From CAYXDR01 sp046498185 (GTDB lineage: Bacteria > Desulfobacterota > DSM-4660 > Desulfatiglandales > Desulfatiglandaceae), in assembly GCA_046498185.1 (NCBI GenBank), contig JAWOBE010000165.1, positions 1 through 15,722 of the forward strand: a DNA stretch of 15,722 nt, in the 5' to 3' direction. Positions 6,424 to 13,467 of this stretch are shown piece by piece (the first letter of the stretch is position 1; each line of letters opens with the position of its first letter). The position numbers and the translations under genes were made by a program. The notes below the pieces were generated by a model. The model saw only the letters and a list, made by a program, of their open reading frames with translations, made no database searches and was not told the DNA's origin.

Positions 6424-7677
6424 GTGAGCAGCGAACAGGGGGCCGGGGGTAACGTCAACCGGCTGGTTGAAAAAGGAGTCGAAATTCCCAACCCATATTC
6501 GGTTCTTATAGGGGATGATGTGGATATCGGGCTGATATCAGCCGATCGGGTGAAAATTCATCCCGGCTGCAGGATACATGGAGCCCGAACCGTTATATCC
6601 GGGGGCTGTGAAATCGGACGGGAGGGCCCTGTAACCATCGAAAACTGTCAGCTTGCGCCTTCGGTTGAACTCAAGGCCGGGTATTTCAAAAATTCCGTTT
6701 TCCTGGAAAAAGCCAATATGGCCTCCGGGGCTCATGTCAGGGACGGATGCATCCTTGAAGAACAGGCCGGAGGCGCTCACTGTGTCGGTCTGAAACAGAC
6801 CATCCTGTTTCCCTTCGTAACTCTCGGGAGCCTGATAAATTTTTGCGACTGCCTTATGGCGGGCGGCACAAGCCGCAAAAACCACAGCGAAGTGGGTAGT
6901 TCATTCATTCACTTTAACTTCACCCCTGATGGGGATAAAACCACGCCTTCGCTGATAGGCGATGTGCCCCGGGGGGTTATGCTGAACCAACCGCCGATAT
7001 TTCTGGGCGGCCAGGGGGGAATTGTCGGCCCGGTCAGGCTCGGCTATGGAAATGTCGTCGCGGCAGGAACGATACTTAGGAATGATGTTATCGAAAACAA
7101 CAAACTGATCGTCGGGAAAACGCACCGGGGTAGAATCATGGACGTGGCCCCGAAAGGCTATTCCGGTCTCCGGCGGATTGTGGAAAACAACTCTATCTAT
7201 ATCGCAAACCTGCTTGCCCTGGAACAATGGTATATTCACGTCAGGCATCAATTCCTGGGTCGCCTGGAGTTCGGGGAACAGATATTCAGGGGACTACTCG
7301 CAAAACTGCAAATGGCTAAACTCGAGCGTTCCAAGCGTCTGGAAGCGATGGCCGAAAAGGCAGCCGAATCGCCTGGAGCTGAAAAGGCCGAACTGGGACG
7401 AAGAATAGAGGAGTTAACAGCCGTTTTCACCGTCGAAGCAGCTTCTTCGGCGGCCGTTGATATCAGGGACCGGTTTCTCGACGAATTCCGGACTCATGCC
7501 GCGGGAAGCAGCGAAAATTATATAGAATGCATCCAGGGTCTTCCGGCCCCCCTTTCGCTGGAAGGTACATACTGGCTCGAAGGGGTGGTGAAGGCGATAT
7601 GCCTCAGGGTTCAAGAGGTGTTGCCGTCGATGAAACTTTTCGCGAATCCCACTGAAAATTGCAAGGAGGAACGATAG
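6424..7677 (+). CDS. Left-handed beta-helix protein related to the GlmU acetyltransferase domain
   Basis: 417 aa from a GTG at 6424, with AAAGGAGG 5 nt upstream. Residues about 20-235 show hexapeptide-like turns typical of a left-handed beta helix, including VGPVRLGYGNVVAAGTIL, as in GlmU-type acyltransferases and nucleotide-sugar enzymes. The most conserved-looking stretch is LINFCDCLMAGGTSRKNHSE then SSFIHFNFTP and SLIGDVPRGV (residues about 137-185). After about residue 250 the protein becomes helical and charged, a coiled-coil-like tail. There is no N-terminal nucleotidyltransferase domain, although relatives are, to my memory, annotated as UDP-GlcNAc pyrophosphorylase. Its stop codon abuts the glmM start, and the glmM ribosome-binding site lies in its last codons, so a role in UDP-GlcNAc or amino-sugar synthesis is likely. 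The exact reaction is unknown. Confidence 0.85.
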   Translation: MSSEQGAGGNVNRLVEKGVEIPNPYSVLIGDDVDIGLISADRVKIHPGCRIHGARTVISGGCEIGREGPVTIENCQLAPSVELKAGYFKNSVFLEKANMASGAHVRDGCILEEQAGGAHCVGLKQTILFPFVTLGSLINFCDCLMAGGTSRKNHSEVGSSFIHFNFTPDGDKTTPSLIGDVPRGVMLNQPPIFLGGQGGIVGPVRLGYGNVVAAGTILRNDVIENNKLIVGKTHRGRIMDVAPKGYSGLRRIVENNSIYIANLLALEQWYIHVRHQFLGRLEFGEQIFRGLLAKLQMAKLERSKRLEAMAEKAAESPGAEKAELGRRIEELTAVFTVEAASSAAVDIRDRFLDEFRTHAAGSSENYIECIQGLPAPLSLEGTYWLEGVVKAICLRVQEVLPSMKLFANPTENCKEER

Positions 7678-9027
7678 ATGGGCAAATTGTTCGGCACAGA
7701 TGGAATAAGAGGCGAAGCCAACCGCTACCCGATGAATGCAGAGATCGCTTTTTTGGTGGGCCAGGCCGTAACGAGGGTTTTCAAAAAACCCGAGCATAAG
7801 ACACGTGTGATAATCGGCAAAGACACCCGGATTTCGGGATACATGCTCGAGAGCTCCCTTGAGGCCGGAATCAGCTCGATGGGTGGCATCTCCTACCTTG
7901 TCCGGGTGCTTCCAACCCCCGGGATAGCATTTATAACCGAGAGTATGCGGGCTGACGCGGGGATAGTTATATCTGCATCCCACAACCCCTTTCAGGATAA
8001 CGGCATAAAAATCTTCGGCGGCGACGGGTACAAGCTTTCCGATGAAAAAGAAGCTGAGATCGAAAACCTGATGTTGAACGGGGAGCTTTCCAGGATGCTG
8101 CCCCCGGCACACGAAATGGGCCGTTCCTATCGGATGGAGGATGCCACGGGTCGCTATGTTGTGTTCCTTAAAAACACCTTCCCCAGGCGTTTCTCCATAG
8201 AAGGGATGAAAATCGTTCTGGATGTGTCACACGGCGCCACTTACAGGGTCGCTCCGGCGGTGTTTTCCGAACTGGGAGCCGATGTGACGGTTATAAATGA
8301 TGAGCCGGACGGCCTGAATATAAATGCAGACTGCGGAAGCCAATATACTGAGGGCCTTGAACGCAAGGTGCTGGAAACCGGCGCTTCAATAGGGCTTGCA
8401 TTCGACGGCGACGGCGACCGGCTCATAGCCGTGGACGAGAAAGGCCGACGGATAACCGGAGACCAGATCCTCTTGATCTGTGCAAAGGTCTTGAAAGATC
8501 GAAACGGCTTGCTCAATGACCTGTTGGTGAGTACGGTTATGAGCAATATCGGTCTTCCCATCGCCTGCAGGAAATTGGGCCTCCGGCATCACCGAGCGAG
8601 GGTCGGCGACCGTTATGTTTTGGAGGACATGCAGCGGCTGGGAGCGGTCATCGGAGGCGAGGAATCCGGGCACATGATATTTCTGGATCACCATACCACC
8701 GGAGACGGAATCCTGACCGCCATACAATTGATCTCAGCCATGATAAGCGAGGGTAAACCACTGTCCGAACTGGCGGCGATGATGGATATCTATCCCCAGT
8801 CCTTGATTAACGTGGATGTAGAGAGCAAACCGGAGATTTCCACCGTTTCGATGATCGTCGACGCGATAAAGACCGCTGAAGACGAACTGGGAAAAGACGG
8901 CCGTGTCCTTGTCAGGTATTCCGGAACACAGAAGATGTGCCGGGTCATGGTCGAAGGGCCCAGTGATGAGGTGACATGCCGACTGTGCGACATGATTGCC
9001 TCGGCGGTGAAAACATCCATCGGGTGA
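7678..9027 (+). CDS. glmM: Phosphoglucosamine mutase
   Basis: Converts glucosamine-6-phosphate to glucosamine-1-phosphate for UDP-GlcNAc, cell wall and LPS synthesis. 449 aa, normal for the family. Motifs: KLFGTDGIRG at the start; the phosphoserine loop ISASHNP with S101; the metal loop DGDGDR at 243-248; the sugar-binding GEESGH at 327-332; and the C-terminal phosphate loop RYSGTQK at 413-419. The last differs from the common R-x-SGTEP in having Gln and Lys for Glu and Pro. The GEESGH and DGDGDR forms favour GlmM over other phosphohexomutases. The ATG follows the preceding stop with no gap, and AAGGAGG is inside the previous gene, so the pair is co-translated. Confidence 0.95.
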   Translation: MGKLFGTDGIRGEANRYPMNAEIAFLVGQAVTRVFKKPEHKTRVIIGKDTRISGYMLESSLEAGISSMGGISYLVRVLPTPGIAFITESMRADAGIVISASHNPFQDNGIKIFGGDGYKLSDEKEAEIENLMLNGELSRMLPPAHEMGRSYRMEDATGRYVVFLKNTFPRRFSIEGMKIVLDVSHGATYRVAPAVFSELGADVTVINDEPDGLNINADCGSQYTEGLERKVLETGASIGLAFDGDGDRLIAVDEKGRRITGDQILLICAKVLKDRNGLLNDLLVSTVMSNIGLPIACRKLGLRHHRARVGDRYVLEDMQRLGAVIGGEESGHMIFLDHHTTGDGILTAIQLISAMISEGKPLSELAAMMDIYPQSLINVDVESKPEISTVSMIVDAIKTAEDELGKDGRVLVRYSGTQKMCRVMVEGPSDEVTCRLCDMIASAVKTSIG

Positions 9028-9047
9028 AAAGCGAAATAGACGTATTG

Positions 9048-9118
9048 GAAGTGTCGAAACGGAGTTTTGACGTGGGACAGGCCGTGCGGGCCGGGTCAAA
9101 ACATCGTTTCTACACTCC
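9048..9118. repeat. 24-bp imperfect inverted repeat at the left end of the REP region
   Basis: Positions 9048-9071 are the reverse complement, with a few mismatches, of 9095-9118, which is the start of the 135-bp repeat. The shared core is GTCAAAAC, then CGTTTC and ACACTCC. The second 135-bp copy (9559-9582) matches 9048-9071 even better, so this is a third, inverted and partial copy of the repeat end. Confidence 0.75.
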
Positions 9119-9217
9119 AGGGACGGCAGCCCTCGTAGGCCGGGATTCCATTCCCGGCCTTGTCCGCACGATGGAACCACCATGCGGGCCAGGCGCGGTA
9201 CGGAAACCGCGCCTACA
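9083..9217 (+). repeat. 135-bp direct repeat, copy 1 (BIME-like: two REP hairpins)
   Basis: Matches 9547-9681 without gaps and with four substitutions by eye. It contains two convergent hairpins. The first (9135-9159) is GTAG then stem GGCCGGGA / TCCCGGCC, sharing one G with GTAG. The second (9192-9216), read on the minus strand, is GTAG then GGCGCGGT / ACCGCGCC. Both stems are 8 bp with 6-nt loops. A GTAG or GTGG foot beside a palindrome is the mark of REP elements. Confidence 0.9.
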
Positions 9218-9237
9218 GGACTCCATCCCTTATCATT

Positions 9238-9305
9238 CGGCGTCGGGGTCGGTATCGGGATCGGGGTTGAAACGGAGCCGGAATCAAAGACCGACACCGA
9301 CGCCG
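9238..9305. repeat. 16-bp inverted repeat, GTCGG-rich
   Basis: CGGCGTCGGGGTCGGT (9238-9253) pairs with ACCGACACCGACGCCG (9290-9305), 15 of 16 positions matching, around a 36-nt interior that is itself low in complexity (TCGGGATCGGGG). No ORF covers it convincingly. It lacks the GTAG foot, so it looks like a second type of palindromic element. Confidence 0.7.
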
Positions 9306-9383
9306 AGTGAATATCGATTACGACAACGACAACCGCTTCGCTTTCGCTCCGCTGACAACGAGTGAGCTCAAGGAGAATAAAGC

Positions 9384-9501
9384 AATACGATTTGGCGCCG
9401 TACGCATACGGGCACGGGAGGGGATAAACCCCTCCCCTACATAATACGATTTGGCGCCGTACGCATACGGGCACGGGAGGGGATAAACCCCTCCCCTACA
9501 T
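9384..9501. repeat. Perfect 59-bp tandem duplication, each unit with a REP hairpin
   Basis: Units 9384-9442 and 9443-9501 appear identical base for base, starting AATACGATTTGGCGCCGTAC. Each carries GGGAGGGG-ATAAA-CCCCTCCC followed by CTAC, i.e. on the minus strand GTAG plus an 8-bp hairpin (stems at 9416-9436 and 9475-9495). Identity between the copies implies a recent duplication, or an assembly doubling. Confidence 0.9.
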
Positions 9502-9522
9502 CCCCACGCACCTATGATTTTC

Positions 9523-9547
9523 GTAGGGGCGGGGTTCACCCCCGCCC
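9523..9547 (+). repeat. GTAG-headed REP hairpin
   Basis: GTAG at 9523-9526 followed by GGGCGGGG-TTCAC-CCCCGCCC, a perfect 8-bp stem with a 5-nt loop. Its last base is the first base of the second 135-bp repeat copy. The remaining short stretches of the 9028-9747 gap hold no credible gene. Confidence 0.85.
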
Positions 9548-9681
9548 GTGCGGGCCAGGTCAAAACATCGTTTCGACACTCCAGGGACGGCAGCCCTCGT
9601 AGGCCGGGATTCCATTCCCGGCCTTGTCCGCACGATGGAACCACCCTGCGGGCCAGGCGCGGTAGGGAAACCGCGCCTACA
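9547..9681 (+). repeat. 135-bp direct repeat, copy 2 (BIME-like: two REP hairpins)
   Basis: Second copy of the 9083-9217 unit, offset by 464 bp. Hairpins lie at 9599-9623 (plus orientation) and 9656-9680 (minus orientation). The differences from copy 1 are in the left part, in the loop of the second hairpin and in the spacer; both stems are unchanged. Confidence 0.9.
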
Positions 9682-9747
9682 AGAGGAAACGTTTTCTTAT
9701 AAAATATGAGCAGGACGTGTTCCTGCGGGGAGGGACTGGTATCATCC

Positions 9748-10710
9748 ATGGGAATCAGCGTACTGGTTACAGAAAATTTCGAACATATGAGTGATGTCGC
9801 GGCTAATTTCATTAAAAATCGTATTGCCAAATCGCTCGCGGTCAAGAAAAATTATGTGCTCGGCCTCGCGACAGGAGCATCCCCTACCGGGGTCTACAAG
9901 AGACTCGCCGAGTGCGCCAATGCCGGAGAATTCGATTCAACCCGCATCAAAAGTTTCAACCTGGACGAATACGTCGGTCTACCCGGTCAAACACCGCAGG
10001 ACAGGGTTATGCATCCTGAAAGCTACTGCTTTTTCATGATAAAGGAGTTTTTCGGGTTATTGGAAAAAAATTTTTCACAGACCAACCTGCCCTGCGGCTC
10101 CCTGATCGACCAGAAAACGCTGATCCGGGAACTTGAAGAACACCCGACGGACTGGACCTGGAAAGGAACGGATGCGGGCAAGGCCGTTTCGATCAAAGAC
10201 AGCGCCTCATCCGGTTATCTTTCATGGATCAAGGATGAAATCCTGGACGGTTATGAACGCAGGATCCAAAACGCGGGAGGTATAGATCTGCAGGTGATTG
10301 GTGTCGGAGGCCGCGGACACGTAGGTTTCCACGAATCGGGGATCCCTTTTGACAGCGGCAGTGTTCTGCTTGTTAAACTGGATGAAAACACGGTGGAAAA
10401 CGCGGTCGTCGACGGACATTTCGCCTCCAGGGACGAATCTCCGTGCTATGCCGTAAGCATGGGAGCGGAGCTCATCTACAGAGCTGGAACCGTCGTACTT
10501 CTGGCAAGCGGCGAGAGGAAACGCCGGCCGATTGCCTTGTCACTTCTTGAAGACCCCACGCCGGACATTCCGATTTCCTATGGCCGAATCCACTGTCGAA
10601 ACGGCGGCGAAATGATTTATATTATTGACAGGAGCGCAGCAGAAGAGCTTATGGCCGACCAGCACACATTGGAACAAAAACAGGTGGAAATACTTGAGCT
10701 CCCGAGGTAA
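9748..10710 (+). CDS. nagB: Glucosamine-6-phosphate deaminase/isomerase-like protein, with insertion
   Basis: NagB interconverts glucosamine-6-P and fructose-6-P plus ammonia. Counting 320 aa from the ATG at 9748: LGLATGASPTGVYKRL (38-53) is the phosphate loop, FNLDEYVGL carries the catalytic Asp (D73, E. coli D72), GVGGRGHVGFHE (185-196) is the lid/active-site segment and K258 matches E. coli K208. H191 and E196 match E. coli H143 and E148, but the D141 position is Arg (R189). About 50 extra residues lie between roughly 117 and 165, against 266 aa for E. coli NagB. An earlier ATG at 9706 would add 14 residues unlike the family; TATAAA at 9698-9703 could be a -10 box and would favour 9748. 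A HAD gene follows after 18 bp. Substrate and direction are uncertain. Confidence 0.82.
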   Translation: MGISVLVTENFEHMSDVAANFIKNRIAKSLAVKKNYVLGLATGASPTGVYKRLAECANAGEFDSTRIKSFNLDEYVGLPGQTPQDRVMHPESYCFFMIKEFFGLLEKNFSQTNLPCGSLIDQKTLIRELEEHPTDWTWKGTDAGKAVSIKDSASSGYLSWIKDEILDGYERRIQNAGGIDLQVIGVGGRGHVGFHESGIPFDSGSVLLVKLDENTVENAVVDGHFASRDESPCYAVSMGAELIYRAGTVVLLASGERKRRPIALSLLEDPTPDIPISYGRIHCRNGGEMIYIIDRSAAEELMADQHTLEQKQVEILELPR

Positions 10711-10728
10711 CCGGGAAGGCGGCTCCGA

Positions 10729-11526
10729 ATGAAAAAAAATATTCAGTGTATCAACTTCGATCTGGACTCGGTTCTCTATATACCTTCTGATTTTCTGGAA
10801 TCGACCCTGCTGATGGCCGTCAAGGCGATGATGCAAACCGGCCTGAAGGCTGAGTTTCATGAAGCGCTTGAAAAATTGAAGGAAATACGCTCAATAGATT
10901 CCAACGCCAAGGATCATTTCGATAAATTGTGTTTATTTTTTAATAAAAAATATGATCCCTTGATTATTGCCGCAGGCATAGAAAAATACTGGGAGTGTAA
11001 AATCGGAAATATGACAACCGCGCCGGAGACGATGTTTGTCTTAAGTACTTTGTATCCAACATATCCTCTGTCCATTATTTCCAACGGCCCGGCGTTAAAA
11101 CAGGCCGGCAAAATCGTTCGACTCGGGCTGGCGCATTTCTTCTCAAAATATGACAAAAAATTACAACTCAAACAGCATCATTTTTACGCGACATCCAAAA
11201 AAACCCAGGTCAAGCCGTTTCCATACCTCTGGCTCCAGTCCAAAAAAGACATCGGATATGAATTCCCGTCGGCTGTGATGGTCGGGGATCGATACTGGGA
11301 AGATATTTTCGGCGCAAAACGGCTTGGCATGATCACCGTGAAGATGAACAGGGGGAACCATCTCGAGGAAACTATTGAAAAGGCTTTTGAAAATGCGATG
11401 CAAACCCGGGAGATGAAGGACTATTTCTTGAAAGAGCACTCCCGCCGGGAGATTTTTTCATTGATGAAACCTGATTATACTATTCACAGCTTGCAGGAAC
11501 TGATTCGACTGCTTGAAGGCATTTAA
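10729..11526 (+). CDS. HAD-superfamily phosphatase (subfamily IA-like)
   Basis: 265 aa, cytoplasmic. All four HAD motifs are present: motif I FDLDSVLY with nucleophile D11 and D13; motif II SIISNG with S118; motif III Lys in VKPFPYLW (K162); motif IV VGDRYWEDIFGAK with D187 and D192. A helical cap lies between motifs I and II, as in subfamily IA. Motif I has Ser in DxDSVL where Gly-Thr is commonest. The gene starts 18 bp after the nagB-like stop and is probably co-transcribed. A sugar- or amino-sugar-phosphate substrate would fit the neighbours but is inference. The middle of the gene is AT-richer than its neighbours. It converges on the antiporter operon with only 17 bp between stops and no visible terminator. 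Confidence 0.88.
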   Translation: MKKNIQCINFDLDSVLYIPSDFLESTLLMAVKAMMQTGLKAEFHEALEKLKEIRSIDSNAKDHFDKLCLFFNKKYDPLIIAAGIEKYWECKIGNMTTAPETMFVLSTLYPTYPLSIISNGPALKQAGKIVRLGLAHFFSKYDKKLQLKQHHFYATSKKTQVKPFPYLWLQSKKDIGYEFPSAVMVGDRYWEDIFGAKRLGMITVKMNRGNHLEETIEKAFENAMQTREMKDYFLKEHSRREIFSLMKPDYTIHSLQELIRLLEGI

Positions 11527-11543
11527 AAAATCACCCGCCTGCG

Positions 11544-13262
11544 TTAAATCATCAATATAAATTCAATCAAAACGAAAACGAACAATACCAGGCCGACCAC
11601 AACTTCAACCATGGGGCTGTATTTGTATGCTTCGTGGCGGTCTCCGGTTACCGGGTTGAGCCATTTCATCGGATTACGAAAAGCCGCCCTGAGGCGCCCG
11701 ACGACGCCAAAAGCCAGAGCCTCGACGCGGTCGAAAACGATGCTGACATAGGTCACACACACCTTGCGGAAAAATGGAGCCGGTCTTCTGTAGAACCAGT
11801 CCACATCAAGGGCCTGGATCAATTCACCATGGAATTTATGGCAGAAAATCCAAAAACCCAGAAAGGTCATCAAGCTTACCTGGGTCACTTCGACAAAATG
11901 ATACACATTGAACGGGTTGTATTCAACCGGATAAGGCAGGTACCTGTAAAGCGCCCCCGGCACCAGCCCGTAGAATATACACAGAAAAGCCGCCATTCCC
12001 ATGCCCAGGTACATATTGCGGGGAAGCCGCTTGAGCACCATGAGGTTATGTTCCTTGTCGAACCAGGTCATGTATGGCAGCTTGAGGCCCACGCTGAGAA
12101 ACGTGCCCACCGAAGCCAGCATCAGCATAATCATGGCCGCCTCGTTATGAGCTTCCCCCGCAGCCGAAATCGTCATCGACTTGCTTATGAACCCGTTGAA
12201 AAACGGTATGCCCGAAATTGAAAAGGCGCCTATCATGTAGAGGATCATCACCCACCGCATTCTGTATGCCAGCCCCCCAAGGTATGCCGTCTTCGTGGTT
12301 CCGGTCTTATAGAGCACCGCACCCGTGCCCATGAACAACAGTGCCTTGTAGAGGATGTGGCTGTATGCGTGGGCGGCGGCCCCGTTCACTGCCATTTCAG
12401 TTCCGATGCCGGCGCCTGCCACCATGAAACCCACCTGGCTTATTATGTGGTAGGCCAGTATCTCCCTGATATCCTTGCAAACAACAGCATAAAACACACC
12501 GTAAAGAGCCATCGCACAACCGAACCAAGTCAACACCTCCCAGCCGGGAAACACCCGAAGCAGCACATAAACCGCGGATTTCGTCGTAAACGCGCTCATG
12601 AAGACGGCACCGGTGACGGTTGCTTTCGGGTAGGCGTCCGGCAGCCAGGCATGAAGCGGAACAACCGCGGCATTTATCGCCACCCCGATCAGTATCAATA
12701 CCGTCGCCGGGCTGTAGACCGGCTCGAATGAAACCACCTGCAGCGAACCGGTCGCAGAATAATGCATAAGGATCCCGCTGAAAAGAATCCCTCCCCCGAC
12801 TACATGATAAATCAAATAGCGCATTCCGGCTTTATCCGATTGGGGTGTACGATTAGCCCACACGAGCCATACAGAACTGACGGCCATCAATTCCCAGAAC
12901 ACCAGAAGCGAAAAAAAATCTCCTGCAAACGACACGCCGAGAGCCCCGCCCGCGTATACCAGGGCGGCGACCTGCTGGGTGGTGTCCTTCACATGCCACG
13001 CGTACACGCCTCCGATAAACGCCGTTGCGGCGAATATTATACCGAACAGGCGGCTCAGCCTGCCCACCGCCATGGGTTGCAAATCCATCCCTGCAACCGA
13101 CGCGGTGACCACCCGTCCTTCAGGAACGGTGAAAACCACCGCAAGGGCGGCAGCCGGAAAAACCAGGAAAAGCCAGGGGCGAAGCTTTTCAGGCACGACG
13201 GCCAGGATAAGCCCCCCTACGATGACGATGATCCCGGGTATGGTCAGAAAATCAGCTGTCAT
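11544..13262 (-). CDS. Mrp/complex-I antiporter-like subunit (MrpD/NuoL family), TM7 Lys replaced by Asn
   Basis: 572 aa from the ATG at 13262; an upstream TTG at 13271 is less likely. Multi-pass membrane protein. Family marks: TM5 Glu in FWELMAVSSVW (E124), the PLHAWLPDA signature (about 202-210), Lys in AFTTKSAVY (K228), SHILYKALLF (K306) and FFNGFISKSM (K361). At the usual TM7 Lys just before PLHxWLPDA there is Asn (VAINAAVVPLH, N197). The C-terminus has an amphipathic stretch with LDVDWFYRR and a final hydrophobic helix, as in subunits carrying a long lateral helix. The start overlaps the preceding small gene by 11 nt. Likely role: ion translocation in an Mrp-type antiporter or a respiratory/hydrogenase-like membrane complex; the partner is not in the window. 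Confidence 0.9.
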   Translation of the reverse strand: MTADFLTIPGIIVIVGGLILAVVPEKLRPWLFLVFPAAALAVVFTVPEGRVVTASVAGMDLQPMAVGRLSRLFGIIFAATAFIGGVYAWHVKDTTQQVAALVYAGGALGVSFAGDFFSLLVFWELMAVSSVWLVWANRTPQSDKAGMRYLIYHVVGGGILFSGILMHYSATGSLQVVSFEPVYSPATVLILIGVAINAAVVPLHAWLPDAYPKATVTGAVFMSAFTTKSAVYVLLRVFPGWEVLTWFGCAMALYGVFYAVVCKDIREILAYHIISQVGFMVAGAGIGTEMAVNGAAAHAYSHILYKALLFMGTGAVLYKTGTTKTAYLGGLAYRMRWVMILYMIGAFSISGIPFFNGFISKSMTISAAGEAHNEAAMIMLMLASVGTFLSVGLKLPYMTWFDKEHNLMVLKRLPRNMYLGMGMAAFLCIFYGLVPGALYRYLPYPVEYNPFNVYHFVEVTQVSLMTFLGFWIFCHKFHGELIQALDVDWFYRRPAPFFRKVCVTYVSIVFDRVEALAFGVVGRLRAAFRNPMKWLNPVTGDRHEAYKYSPMVEVVVGLVLFVFVLIEFILMI

Positions 13263-13467
13263 AATAATCAAGGTCTCTATTCAGAAAATGAGTGCCGACA
13301 AATTTGGCCACGAAAATGATCGCTACACAGCAAACAAAGCCGAATATCCCGTAAAAGGCCGGTATAGAATTCCACCAGTGATGCCCCACGCCTGCAAGCA
13401 CCGTGAACTCGAGCACCAGCGAAGCCAGGAACAATGCCCAGAATATGAACCATAACGTCCTGTTCAT
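13252..13467 (-). CDS. Small two-helix membrane protein in antiporter operon
   Basis: 71 aa from an ATG at 13467, with AAGGAG 7 nt upstream. Two hydrophobic segments, about residues 5-27 and 36-58, end in an acidic tail (NRDLDYYDS). The ATG overlaps the stop of the preceding antiporter gene (ATGA), and its end overlaps the next start by 11 nt, so all three are translationally coupled. I do not recognise the family; position suggests a structural subunit of the same complex. Confidence 0.85.
   Translation of the reverse strand: MNRTLWFIFWALFLASLVLEFTVLAGVGHHWWNSIPAFYGIFGFVCCVAIIFVAKFVGTHFLNRDLDYYDS

Noticed and set aside
7414..8112. A 232-aa minus-strand ORF opposite glmM and the beta-helix gene
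   Set aside because: Antisense to conserved motifs of both genes and with no recognisable domain of its own.
8734..9474. A 246-aa minus-strand ORF over the glmM end and the repeats
   Set aside because: Same repeat-derived peptides plus antisense glmM; low-complexity Val/Ile/Pro/Thr runs come from the GTCGG-rich palindrome.
9135..9547. The GC-rich hairpins as intrinsic terminators of glmM
   Set aside because: None is followed by a T tract on the coding strand, and the same hairpins occur in both orientations and several copies.
9083..9681. Possible CRISPR array
   Set aside because: Repeat units are 135 and 59 bp, not 25-40 bp with regular unique spacers, and there are no cas genes nearby.
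9318..9845. A 175-aa minus-strand ORF across the repeat region
   Set aside because: Its protein is made of translated REP and tandem-repeat units (CRGGVYPLPCPYAYGAKSY twice), so the openness is a by-product of the repeats.
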